From CAYGWP01 sp964353455 (GTDB taxonomy: Bacteria; Planctomycetota; Phycisphaerae; FEN-1346), in contig CAYGWP010000315.1 of the NCBI GenBank assembly GCA_964353455.1, positions 1-13,338 of the forward strand: a DNA stretch of 13,338 bases. Reading direction: 5' to 3'. Position 1 is the stretch's first letter. The number at the start of each line of letters is the position of its first letter. The notes beneath the pieces were generated by a model that saw only the letters and a program-made list of their open reading frames with translations, did not search any database and had not been told where the DNA came from. Position numbers and translations under genes: made by a program. Positions 6,643-13,326 of this stretch are shown in pieces.

Positions 6643-6670
6643 ATCGAAAATCAAAAATCTAAAATCGAAA
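6643..6670. repeat. Four tandem 7-bp units ATCNAAA
   Basis: Consecutive heptamers ATCGAAA, ATCAAAA, ATCTAAA, ATCGAAA form an A-rich island in otherwise GC-rich DNA, between the permease gene and the lipoprotein gene. On the transcribed (minus) strand it reads as T-rich heptads. It could influence termination or promoter melting for the lipoprotein gene. Role unknown. Confidence 0.7.
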
Positions 6671-6675
6671 ATATG

Positions 6676-7530
6676 TTATCCCTTCACCCCCGTCGTGGCT
6701 ATGCCCTGGATGAAGGTCCGTTGGGCGAGGAAGAAGAGGATGATGATCGGGACGGTGAAGACGGTTGCGGCGGCCATGAGTTTGGCCCACTCGCCGCCGT
6801 ACGCACCCAGGAACTGCTGAAGGCCGAACGCAAGCGTGTACTTGGTCGGATCGTTCAGGTACAGCAGCGGCCCGTTAAAGTCGTTCCACGTACCGAGCAT
6901 CTGAAAGAGGGCGCACGTGGCCAGCGCGGGCTTCGACAGCGGCAGGATGATCCGCCACAGGATGCCCCACTCGCTGCACCCGTCGATGCGGGCGGCATCG
7001 CACAGGTCGTCGGGAATGGTCTGGAAGAACTGCCGCATCAGGAAGATGAAGAACGCGTTGCCCACGAACGCCGGCACGATGAGCGGCAGAAAAGAGCCGT
7101 ACCAGCCCAGCCACCGGTAGAGGGCGAAGGTGGGGATCATGCGCACCTCGCCCGGCAGGATCATCGTGGCGATGACCGCCGCGAAGAGCCACTTGCGCCC
7201 GCGCCACTCAAGTTTCGCAAACGCGTAGGCCGCAATCGCGCTCACCCCCACGGCCCCAATCACGTTGAAGAAGCACAGCATCAGCGTGTTCCGCACGTAC
7301 ATCGGGAACGGCACGTACTTCAGCGACTCCGGATAGTTCGACCACTGGAACGGGCTGGGCCACCAGTTCCTGAGAAACGCGGCCATCGTCGTATCGACGG
7401 TCTTCGGGAAGACCTGGGCATCGGTCTTGAGGCTCGTGCCGACCATCCAGGCCAGGGGCATGATGAACGGCAGCGCCAGCGCGATGAGCACGGCGTGGAT
7501 GGCAAATCGCGTGTACCAGGGGTGCTTCAT
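6676..7530 (-). CDS. CUT1 sugar ABC transporter permease, MalG/UgpE type
   Basis: 284 residues with an N-terminal membrane segment (AVLIALALPFIMPLAWMVG) and further hydrophobic segments consistent with six helices. The cytoplasmic EAA loop that docks the ATPase reads DAARIDGCSEWGILWRIILP, near residues 185-205. The C-terminus, FIQGIATTGVKG, is typical of MalG-like permeases. It forms the inner-membrane channel with the other permease (8890-9762). Its ATG overlaps the TGA of the solute-binding protein gene by 4 bases, so translation is likely coupled. Substrate is unknown, probably an oligosaccharide or glycerol-phosphate-like compound. Confidence 0.93.
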   Translation of the reverse strand: MKHPWYTRFAIHAVLIALALPFIMPLAWMVGTSLKTDAQVFPKTVDTTMAAFLRNWWPSPFQWSNYPESLKYVPFPMYVRNTLMLCFFNVIGAVGVSAIAAYAFAKLEWRGRKWLFAAVIATMILPGEVRMIPTFALYRWLGWYGSFLPLIVPAFVGNAFFIFLMRQFFQTIPDDLCDAARIDGCSEWGILWRIILPLSKPALATCALFQMLGTWNDFNGPLLYLNDPTKYTLAFGLQQFLGAYGGEWAKLMAAATVFTVPIIILFFLAQRTFIQGIATTGVKG

Positions 7531-8900
7531 GGTTTGCCGGCCCCCGCTTGCGAGTCTTCGCGCTCAACCTCTTCCTGCACGCGTTCGAGGGCCTCCTTCG
7601 GCTCCAGGACGTGGCGGAACGCGGCATCCTCGGCCCACTGGAGCCGGGCCATCAGCAGTGCCTGGCGCGGCACGGGCGGCGTGACCTGGACGTTCGGCGA
7701 CGCGAGGATATCGACGAACGTCTTAAACTGTGGATACTTCTTGATGTATTCCTGATACACGGGCGCGCGGGCCACCTCCGGGGTGATCGGCAGCCATCCG
7801 CCCCAGGTGTAGAACTCGGCGGCGCGCTCCGGCCGGTCAACGCCCGACCAGAACCGCATGAAGGCCATTGCCCCGGCCTTGTTCCTGGCGCCGTTCGGGA
7901 TGACCATGAAGTTGCCGTTCGACCAGCACGCCAGCGGCTTGCCGCCGGACGGGTACGGAATGGGGGCCGTGCGATAATCCAGGTCCGGGGCGAACCGCGC
8001 GAGTTGCTCCACGCGCCACTGCCCGTCAATCACTATGGAGTAGGCATCGCTGATGAACGGCCACGAGGCCGCAAACGTCGTGGTCAACCCCGATTCAAAC
8101 GACAGGATCCTCTCGAACCCGTACCTGTCTCCGTAGCCGACCATCCATTGCATGGCATCAACGTTTCTCGGCGCCGCAAGCGTAAGTTGCTGCGTCTGGG
8201 CATCGTACAGGCTTCCGCCGAAGACCGCCGCCCAGTGCGGGAGGTTCCGCGGCATGAAACCGATGCGCATGATGCGGCCACCCGCATCGTGGCGGTACAA
8301 CTTCGGGACGATGGCGTCGAGTTCCTCAAGCGTCTTCGGGAAGTTGTCGGGGTCGAGGCCGGCTTCCCGGAAGTGGCTTGGGCGGTAGTACACGGCCCAG
8401 ACGTTCATGCCGATCGAGAGGCCGTAGAAGTGGCCCTTGTACGTGCCGATGGCCCGCACGGCCGGGAACATGCGGTCCCTCAGGTCGGCCCACTCCGCGG
8501 GATCCATGAGCGTATCCAGCGGCGTAAGTGCGCTCCGCTCGACCCACGCGGGAATGACCGGCTCCCACTGGGCCATGCAGTCCGGCGGGTCGCTGCCGGC
8601 CGTCGCGATGAGGGTCTTGAGGCTCCCCGAGGACGGCGGCACGACGAGCGGCACGACCTCGTACTGCGTCTGGCTCTCGTTGAACCGGTCAATGATGCGG
8701 TTGACGACGTCGGTCCAGTTCGACGTCCACATGTGCCAGAAGACGACGGTCTGGCGGCCCGGGAACGCCCGCCGCTCGGGCGGCCGGTAGATGGCAAACA
8801 GCCACACGACGGCCGCCGCCGCCGCGGCAATGAATATGCCGCGCACGACCCATAGTGCCCTGCGCATCAGCGGCGACCGCGTTGTGGTCTCACCGTCCAT
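7527..8900 (-). CDS. Extracellular solute-binding protein, family 1 (sugar ABC importer)
   Basis: 457 residues. After a short cytoplasmic head comes one hydrophobic segment (about 16-40, Ala-rich, ending VVWLFAIY), then a typical family 1 start, TVVFWHMWTSNWTDVVNRII. Later segments such as YKGHFYGLSIGMNVWAVYY and MAFMRFWSGVD fit MalE/UgpB-type binding proteins. There is no lipobox cysteine, so the protein is probably held by an uncleaved signal anchor. It delivers substrate to the two permeases. It overlaps the upstream permease gene by 11 bases and the downstream one by 4. A second Met at residue 12 is an alternative start. Placement of the binding protein between the permeases is less usual than first in the operon. 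Confidence 0.92.
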   Translation of the reverse strand: MDGETTTRSPLMRRALWVVRGIFIAAAAAAVVWLFAIYRPPERRAFPGRQTVVFWHMWTSNWTDVVNRIIDRFNESQTQYEVVPLVVPPSSGSLKTLIATAGSDPPDCMAQWEPVIPAWVERSALTPLDTLMDPAEWADLRDRMFPAVRAIGTYKGHFYGLSIGMNVWAVYYRPSHFREAGLDPDNFPKTLEELDAIVPKLYRHDAGGRIMRIGFMPRNLPHWAAVFGGSLYDAQTQQLTLAAPRNVDAMQWMVGYGDRYGFERILSFESGLTTTFAASWPFISDAYSIVIDGQWRVEQLARFAPDLDYRTAPIPYPSGGKPLACWSNGNFMVIPNGARNKAGAMAFMRFWSGVDRPERAAEFYTWGGWLPITPEVARAPVYQEYIKKYPQFKTFVDILASPNVQVTPPVPRQALLMARLQWAEDAAFRHVLEPKEALERVQEEVEREDSQAGAGKP

Positions 8901-9762
8901 AGTGGACCCACTTCTTCTGCGACCGGAACAGGAGGGCCGTGATCGTCACCACGATGACGAACAGCACCCACGCCATGGCCGATGCGTACCCGAACTTCAG
9001 GTACCTGAACGCCTGGTAGAAGAGTTGCAGTGCGTAGAAGAGGGTGGAATCGAGCGGCCCGCCCTGCGTCATGATATAAGCCTGCGTAAAATATTGAAAT
9101 GCCCAGATCATTCCCATCACGAGGTTGAAGAAGATGACCGGCGTCAGCATCGGCAGCGTGACGTGCCAGAGGCGCTGCCAGGCGTTGGCGCCGTCCACGA
9201 CGGCGGCCTCGTACAGGCTGACGGGCACGTCCTTGAGGCCCGCCAGGTAGATGATCATGCTCCCGCCCACGCCCCACAGGCCCATGAAGACGAGCGACGG
9301 CTTCGACCACTCCACGCTGGCCAGCCACGTGGGGCCCTCCACGCCGCAGACCCTCAGGAGCGAGTTCACCAGCCCTATCTGCGGGTTCAAGAGCCATATC
9401 CAGAGGACGCTTGTCGCCACCACCGGCACGATCGAGGGCAGAAAGAAGATCGTCCGGTAGATGCTCAGGCCCTTGATGTTCGAGTCCAGCAGCAGCGCAA
9501 GGCCGATGCCGAACGCCAGGCCCAGCGGCACGGCCATCGCCGTGTAGTAGAGGACGTTCCCCAGGGCCTTCCAGAACAGCGGGTCCTCGAAGAGCATGGT
9601 CCTGTAGTTCCAGAGGCCCACCCAGCGGGGGGAGGTGAAGATGTCGAAGTCGCAGAAACTTAAAGTTAGAGATGCCACAAATGGATACAGAGAGAACACG
9701 AGGAGGCCCGCCGCCACCGGCGCGACGAGCAGCCACCCCGCCACGTTGTTTCGTCGGGCCAA
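8890..9762 (-). CDS. CUT1 sugar ABC transporter permease, MalF/UgpA type
   Basis: First gene of the importer operon. With the TTG start at 9762 it has 290 residues, the usual family length, and begins with a positive patch (ARRNN) before the first helix GWLLVAPVAAGLLVFSLYPF. The EAA loop reads YEAAVVDGANAWQRLWHVTLP. The frame stays open to an ATG at 9885 (331 residues). That extension covers a GTAG-headed palindrome and both candidate promoters and is unlike the family, so it is probably not translated. A GTG at 9744 is also possible. None of these starts has a clear Shine-Dalgarno sequence. No ATPase gene of the MsmX/UgpC type is present in the window, so a shared ATPase is presumed. Confidence 0.88.
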   Translation of the reverse strand: MARRNNVAGWLLVAPVAAGLLVFSLYPFVASLTLSFCDFDIFTSPRWVGLWNYRTMLFEDPLFWKALGNVLYYTAMAVPLGLAFGIGLALLLDSNIKGLSIYRTIFFLPSIVPVVATSVLWIWLLNPQIGLVNSLLRVCGVEGPTWLASVEWSKPSLVFMGLWGVGGSMIIYLAGLKDVPVSLYEAAVVDGANAWQRLWHVTLPMLTPVIFFNLVMGMIWAFQYFTQAYIMTQGGPLDSTLFYALQLFYQAFRYLKFGYASAMAWVLFVIVVTITALLFRSQKKWVHYGR

Positions 9763-9780
9763 GGGGAAGTTCCAGGTTAT

Positions 9781-9802
9781 GTAGGCCGGGGCGCGCCCCG
9801 GC
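9781..9802 (+). repeat. GTAG followed by an 18-bp perfect palindrome (REP-like)
   Basis: GTAG (9781-9784) is immediately followed by GCCGGGGCGCGCCCCGGC (9785-9802), which equals its own reverse complement. This is the REP layout of a GTAG head plus palindrome. It would lie in the 5' leader of the importer mRNA and could form a hairpin about 20 bases before the chosen TTG start. Confidence 0.55.
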
Positions 9803-9814
9803 GCTTGCGCGGAC

Positions 9815-9843
9815 ACAATACGCGGCGCGCAAGACCGCTTCAA
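9815..9843 (-). promoter_or_regulatory. Candidate promoter of the importer operon
   Basis: On the minus strand TTGAAG (9843-9838) and TATTGT (9820-9815) are 17 bases apart, each 4 of 6 to consensus. The start site would be near 9808, upstream of the TTG at 9762 but downstream of the ATG at 9885, which supports the shorter permease. Confidence 0.4.
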
Positions 9844-9849
9844 CTGAAA
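9832..9849 (+). repeat. Direct repeat, copy 1, over the importer -35 box
   Basis: AGACCGCTTCA (9832-9842) recurs exactly at 9911-9921. Over 18 bases the two copies match at 15 positions. This copy covers the candidate -35 hexamer of the minus-strand promoter. It may be a regulator site (inference). Confidence 0.4.
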
Positions 9850-9876
9850 ACGTTCCTGCCCGCCGCAGTGCGCACG

Positions 9877-9905
9877 GTGACACACCCGACCATTCCTGAT
9901 ATACT
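9877..9905 (+). promoter_or_regulatory. Promoter of the propeller lipoprotein/glycosyltransferase operon
   Basis: GTGACA (9877-9882) and TATACT (9900-9905) are each 5 of 6 to the sigma70 consensus, with an ideal 17-base spacer. The start site would be about 9912, giving a leader of about 33 bases before the ATG at 9945. Confidence 0.65.
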
Positions 9906-9910
9906 CGTGG

Positions 9911-9928
9911 AGACCGCTTCAGCAGGAA
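9911..9928 (+). repeat. Direct repeat, copy 2, at the plus-strand start site
   Basis: Second copy of AGACCGCTTCA, 79 bases from the first and in the same orientation. It sits at the expected transcription start of the 9945 operon, so one factor could act on both divergent units. Confidence 0.4.
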
Positions 9929-9944
9929 CCAGGGCGGAATCACT

Positions 9945-11111
9945 ATGACAAAGCGGTATGCAAGCCTGATTATCTTCTCAGCAGCCACTCTGTGGCTCGC
10001 CCTCGGTTGCTCCGGCGGCGGACCGACAGCCGGCCCGCCTCTCGCCCCCGTCCCGACCGGCTCATGGCCCATGTTCCACGGCACTCCTGACCTCGCCGGT
10101 TCGGCCCCCGGCGGCCTCTCGGAAACGCTCGTCCTCCGGTGGAAGTTCCAGACCGACGGGCCCGTCAAGGGGCAGGCGGCCATCGAGGGCGGCCGCGTAT
10201 TCGTCGGCTCCACCGATGAGAACGTGTACGCCATCGACATGGCCGACGGCAGCAAGGTCTGGGCCTGCAAGATCGAAGGCGAGATCGAGGCCCCGCCCCT
10301 CGTGCGCGACGGCACGGTCTATGTCGGCTCGCTGTACGGACCGCTGTACGCCATCGACGCCGCAACCGGAACCGTCAAGTGGAAGTTCGAGACCAACGAC
10401 CAGATCTTCGGCGGCGCAAACTGCGTCCGCTCCCCGCAGGGCGACCGCGACTGGATCATCATCGGCAGTTGCGACGGCAACCTCTACTGCATCGACGCCC
10501 GGACCGGCAAGGAAGTCTGGAAGGTCGAGACGGGCAATTACATCAACGGCACGGCGGCCGTGGCGGAGGGACAGGTCGTCTTCGGCGGCTGCGACAGCGT
10601 GATCCACATCGTCTCCGCCGCCGACGGCAAGGAGATCGCGGCCATCGAGTCCGAAGGATACTTCGCCGGGTCGCCCGCGGTGGCCGGCGGACGGGCGTAC
10701 GCAGGCAACTTCGGCGGCAAACTCATCTGCGCAAGTCTGGCCGAGAAGAAGATTCTCTGGCAATACGGCGACGGCGAATCGGAGTTCTACTCGTCCCCCG
10801 CCATCGGAGAGCGAGAGGTCGTCATCGGATGCCGCGACAACAAGGTCCACTGCGTCGGCCGCGACGACGGCAAGCCCATCTGGACGTTTGCGGCGCGCGG
10901 CAACGTGGACAGTTCGCCCGTCATCTGCGGCGACAAGGTCGTGGTCGGCTCGGCCGACGGGCGGCTGTACCTCTTGCGGCTGGCCGACGGCAAACAACTG
11001 TGGTCGTTCGACGTCGGCCGGTCCGTGACGGCCACGCCCGCCGTCGTCGGCGGATGGGTCGTGGTCGGCGGAGAGGACGGAACCGTGTACGCGTTTTCGG
11101 GGACGCAATGA
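9945..11111 (+). CDS. PQQ-repeat (BamB-like) beta-propeller lipoprotein
   Basis: 388 residues. The signal peptide ends LALGC (Cys22), a somewhat relaxed lipobox, followed by a Gly/Pro-rich tether. From about residue 80 there are eight PQQ-type units of the form VxVGSxDGxLYAIDxxTGxxxW, including VFVGSTDENVYAID, VYVGSLYGPLYAID, IIGSCDGNLYCID and, last, VVVGGEDGTVYAF. This suggests a closed eight-bladed propeller like BamB. No quinoprotein catalytic domain is seen, so it is more likely a scaffold or assembly factor than an enzyme. Its TGA overlaps the ATG of the glycosyltransferase gene by 4 bases, so the two are probably translated together. The upstream sequence has only a weak Shine-Dalgarno (AGGGCGGA). 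Confidence 0.9.
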   Translation: MTKRYASLIIFSAATLWLALGCSGGGPTAGPPLAPVPTGSWPMFHGTPDLAGSAPGGLSETLVLRWKFQTDGPVKGQAAIEGGRVFVGSTDENVYAIDMADGSKVWACKIEGEIEAPPLVRDGTVYVGSLYGPLYAIDAATGTVKWKFETNDQIFGGANCVRSPQGDRDWIIIGSCDGNLYCIDARTGKEVWKVETGNYINGTAAVAEGQVVFGGCDSVIHIVSAADGKEIAAIESEGYFAGSPAVAGGRAYAGNFGGKLICASLAEKKILWQYGDGESEFYSSPAIGEREVVIGCRDNKVHCVGRDDGKPIWTFAARGNVDSSPVICGDKVVVGSADGRLYLLRLADGKQLWSFDVGRSVTATPAVVGGWVVVGGEDGTVYAFSGTQ

Positions 11112-12409
11112 GCATGAGGATCATCCAGATCACTCCCGGCGCCGGCGGCGATTTTCTCTGCGACAACTGTCTGCGCGACAACGCACTCGTCCTGGAACTC
11201 CGCCGCCTCGGCCACGATGCCATCATGGTGCCGCTGTACCTGCCGATGGCCGCCGACGGACCTGATGCCAGCCGCGGGACGCCGATCTTCTTCGGTGGCA
11301 TCAACGTTTATCTCCAGCAGAAGTCGGCCCTGTTTCGGCGGACACCGCGGTGGCTGGACCGGCGGCTCGACTCGCCGCGCCTGCTGCGATGGGCCGCACG
11401 CCGCGCGGGAATGACCAAACCCGAAGACCTCGGCGAACCCACACTCTCGATGCTCCGGGGCGAAGAGGGAAGGCAGGTAAAGGAACTCGATCGGCTCGTC
11501 GCGTGGCTCTCTGAGGAGGAGCGGCCGGACATCGTCTGCCTCTCCAACGCGCTGCTCGCGGGCCTCATCCGGCGCATCAAGCAGGCGCTCGGCGTGCCGG
11601 TCGTATCCATGCTCCAGGATGAGGATGCGTTCCTCGACTCCCTGCCGGAGCCGTATCGGGCCGAGGCGTGGCGGACCGTGGCCGAGCGGGTCGCGGAGGC
11701 CGACGCCTTCATCGCCGTCAGCGGCTATTACCGGGACGTGATGTGCCGGCGGCTGGGCCTTGCGGCCGACCGGGCCTGCACGGTCCACATCGGCCTTGAC
11801 GCGAGCGGCTACGCGCCTGCCGATGCCTTGCCGCAACCGCCTGTCCTCGGTTTCATCGGGCAACTCTCCCGCGGGCGGGGGCTTGACACGCTCGTGGATG
11901 CGTTCCTGATGTTGAGGGGTGATGAGAAGTTCCGCGGCCTGCGGCTGCGTGCCGCGGGCGGCGTGTTGCCGGGGGACCGGGACTTCGTGGCCGGCCTTCG
12001 CCGCCGCCTGGCCGAGGGGGGCGCGGCGGACGATGCCGAGTTCCTGCCGGGCCTCGACCGCGCAGGGCGGCAGCAGTTCCTCCGGTCGCTCACGGCGCTT
12101 TCGGCGCCCGCGCGGCAGCCGGAGGCGTTCGGCCTGTTCGTGCTGGAATCGCTCGCATCCGGCGTACCCGTGGTGCTCACGCGGGTCGGCGCATACCCGG
12201 AACTCGTCGAGGCAACCGGCGGGGGGGTGCTGGTCGAGCCGGACGACGCATCGGGGCTGGCGGCAGCCTTGCGTGACCTTCTCGCGCGGCCCGACGAGGC
12301 CCGCGCTCTCGGCCAACGGGGGCGCGAGGCGGTGCTCGACCGGTTCAGCATCCATCGCATGGCATCAAATATGGTTGATGCTTATCAGGCGGCAATTAAA
12401 CACAGTTAG
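11108..12409 (+). CDS. Glycosyltransferase family 4 (GT-B fold)
   Basis: 433 residues from ATG 11108, with ATG 11114 an alternative two codons later. The N-terminal acceptor domain starts MRIIQITPGAGGDFLCDNC and carries an unusual C-x2-C pair (Cys18, Cys21). The C-terminal donor domain opens with VLGFIGQLSRGRGLDTLVDAF (about 246-266) and has the retaining GT4 E-x7-E motif EAFGLFVLE (Glu339, Glu347), then GVPVVLTRVGAYPELVE. It would transfer a sugar from a nucleotide donor to an unknown acceptor, probably at the inner face of the membrane. It overlaps the propeller gene by ATGA. A terminator-like hairpin begins 2 bases after its stop. A longer frame running upstream into the propeller gene is a shadow. 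Confidence 0.9.
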   Translation: MSMRIIQITPGAGGDFLCDNCLRDNALVLELRRLGHDAIMVPLYLPMAADGPDASRGTPIFFGGINVYLQQKSALFRRTPRWLDRRLDSPRLLRWAARRAGMTKPEDLGEPTLSMLRGEEGRQVKELDRLVAWLSEEERPDIVCLSNALLAGLIRRIKQALGVPVVSMLQDEDAFLDSLPEPYRAEAWRTVAERVAEADAFIAVSGYYRDVMCRRLGLAADRACTVHIGLDASGYAPADALPQPPVLGFIGQLSRGRGLDTLVDAFLMLRGDEKFRGLRLRAAGGVLPGDRDFVAGLRRRLAEGGAADDAEFLPGLDRAGRQQFLRSLTALSAPARQPEAFGLFVLESLASGVPVVLTRVGAYPELVEATGGGVLVEPDDASGLAAALRDLLARPDEARALGQRGREAVLDRFSIHRMASNMVDAYQAAIKHS

Positions 12410-12410
12410 C

Positions 12411-12436
12411 CGCCGCGCTTGCGCGGCGCTTTTTTT
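12411..12436 (+). terminator. Intrinsic terminator after the glycosyltransferase gene
   Basis: CGCCGCGC (12411-12418) and GCGCGGCG (12421-12428) form an 8-bp GC stem with a tight loop, followed by C and seven T (12430-12436). This is a textbook intrinsic terminator. It ends one base before the GGAGG of the next gene. Confidence 0.8.
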
Positions 12437-12437
12437 C

Positions 12438-12442
12438 GGAGG
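12438..12442 (+). promoter_or_regulatory. Strong Shine-Dalgarno site of the LolD-like gene
   Basis: GGAGG lies 5 bases before ATG 12448. It is the clearest ribosome-binding site in the window and fixes the start. It touches the terminator, so read-through or a promoter inside the glycosyltransferase gene is needed to express the ATPase. Confidence 0.8.
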
Positions 12443-12447
12443 CGCTC

Positions 12448-13218
12448 ATGCCTGAAGTGTCAACGCTGCTCAAACTCGAAAACGTGACCAAGCACTACGC
12501 CGCCCCTGACGGCGGCGCGGCCCCGCCCGTCCTCAGCGGCGTCTCGCTCTCCCTCGGCGCAGGCGAGTCCGTCGCCATCGTCGGCCCGTCAGGGTCCGGC
12601 AAGAGCACGCTCCTCAATATCATGGGGACGCTCGACCGGCCGACCAGCGGCCGCGTCCTCCTCGACGGGCAGGACCTTGCATCGCTCGGCGACGCGGCCC
12701 TCGCCGCCGTCCGCAGCCGCCGCATCGGCTTTGTATTCCAGTTGCACCACCTCCTGCCGCAATGCACCGCACTGGAGAACGTGCTGGTGCCGACGCTGGC
12801 CCCGGGCAGCGGGTGGCACGGTCACGCTTCTCTGCGTGACCGTGGCGCACCCCTGGGCGACAACCACGGCCGCGCAACAGCGCGGCCGTGCCACCCGGCC
12901 GAGAAGCGCGGGCGGCAACTACTGGAGCGTGTCGGCCTGGCCCAGCGCCTGGAATACCGCCCCGGGCAACTCTCGGGCGGCGAGAGGCAGCGGGTGGCCG
13001 TGGCACGGGCGCTCATCAACCGCCCCGCCCTCCTGCTGGCCGATGAGCCGACCGGGTCGCTCGACCGCGCATCGGCCGATCGTCTGGCGCAACTCCTCGT
13101 GGACCTGAATCGCGAGGAAGGCGTCACGCTCGTCGTCGTCACGCACTCGCCGGCGATGGCCTCGAGGCTGGCTCGCATGATGGAACTTCGCGACGGGCAA
13201 CTTCGCAAGGCCGATTAG
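12448..13218 (+). CDS. LolD/MacB-type ABC transporter ATP-binding protein with a palindromic-element insert
   Basis: 256 residues with a complete nucleotide-binding domain: Walker A GPSGSGKST (46-54), Q-loop Gln98 in FVFQLHHLLP, signature LSGGERQ (175-181), Walker B LLLADEPT (195-202), D-loop SLD (204-206) and switch His233 in VVVTHS. The layout matches ATPases of lipoprotein-release or MacB-like exporters (LolD), which pair with FtsX/LolCE-type permeases. No such permease is in the window. Between TALENV and LLERVGL there are 45 residues where LolD proteins have about 20. The excess (about 122-150, from GWHGH to ARPCHP) is encoded by a palindromic DNA element. The insert lies in the helical subdomain between Q-loop and signature, in frame, and all catalytic motifs are intact. 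It may still be functional. Confidence 0.9.
   Translation: MPEVSTLLKLENVTKHYAAPDGGAAPPVLSGVSLSLGAGESVAIVGPSGSGKSTLLNIMGTLDRPTSGRVLLDGQDLASLGDAALAAVRSRRIGFVFQLHHLLPQCTALENVLVPTLAPGSGWHGHASLRDRGAPLGDNHGRATARPCHPAEKRGRQLLERVGLAQRLEYRPGQLSGGERQRVAVARALINRPALLLADEPTGSLDRASADRLAQLLVDLNREEGVTLVVVTHSPAMASRLARMMELRDGQLRKAD
12811..12896. repeat. In-frame paired-hairpin palindromic element inside the LolD-like gene
   Basis: GGGTGGCACGG (12811-12821) and CCGTGCCACCC (12886-12896) are perfect inverted ends, extendable to 12 bp at 12810/12897. Hairpin 1 pairs 12817-12827 with 12834-12844 (11 bp, loop TTCTCT). Hairpin 2 pairs 12865-12875 with 12880-12890 (11 bp, loop AACA). A 20-base spacer separates them. 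The element has the same architecture as 3723-3810 in recQ but is translated in a different frame (GGG TGG here, G GGT GG there). No obvious target duplication was seen. Confidence 0.8.
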
Positions 13219-13230
13219 TACTACAGCGCC
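13216..13230. repeat. 15-bp dispersed repeat containing the LolD-like stop codon (copy 2)
   Basis: TAGTACTACAGCGCC starts exactly at the stop codon, as at the end of recQ (4261-4275). A strong hairpin starts 6 bases after it. Confidence 0.7.
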
Positions 13231-13235
13231 GCTTA

Positions 13236-13326
13236 GCGCGGCGGGTCTCCCGACCCGCCGCGCAAACCGTGTTTTCGACCGCGCCAACGTGGCTTCGTCT
13301 CGCGGTGGGTCGGGAGACCCACCGCG
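13236..13326. repeat. Two related hairpins downstream of the LolD-like gene
   Basis: Hairpin 1 has 12-bp arms GCGCGGCGGGTC and GACCCGCCGCGC with loop TCCC (13236-13263). Hairpin 2 has 11-bp arms CGCGGTGGGTC and GACCCACCGCG with loop GGGA (13301-13326). The reverse complement of hairpin 2 equals the core of hairpin 1 except for one base pair changed on both sides (C-G to T-A). Both are followed by GCAAA or CAAA. No T-run follows, so they are probably a repeat family rather than a terminator, though hairpin 1 could protect the mRNA end. No gene is seen from 13219 to 13338. Confidence 0.75.

Noticed and set aside
9763..9885. N-terminal extension of the MalF-type permease from the ATG at 9885
   Set aside because: It covers a REP-like palindrome and promoter sequences and makes the protein about 40 residues longer than usual. 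The positive patch and first helix start after 9762.
8867..10315. 482-codon minus-strand frame across the permease and the propeller gene start
   Set aside because: Out-of-frame shadow. The permease in the neighbouring frame has EAA loop and membrane segments.
10379..11107. Apparent 5' extension of the glycosyltransferase frame into the propeller gene
   Set aside because: Arg-rich nonsense translation in an alternate frame of the PQQ-repeat gene. The GT4 domain starts at 11108.
12798..12900. GGCC target duplication around the element in the LolD-like gene
   Set aside because: The two GGCC copies are not adjacent to both element ends and the tetramer is common in this DNA.
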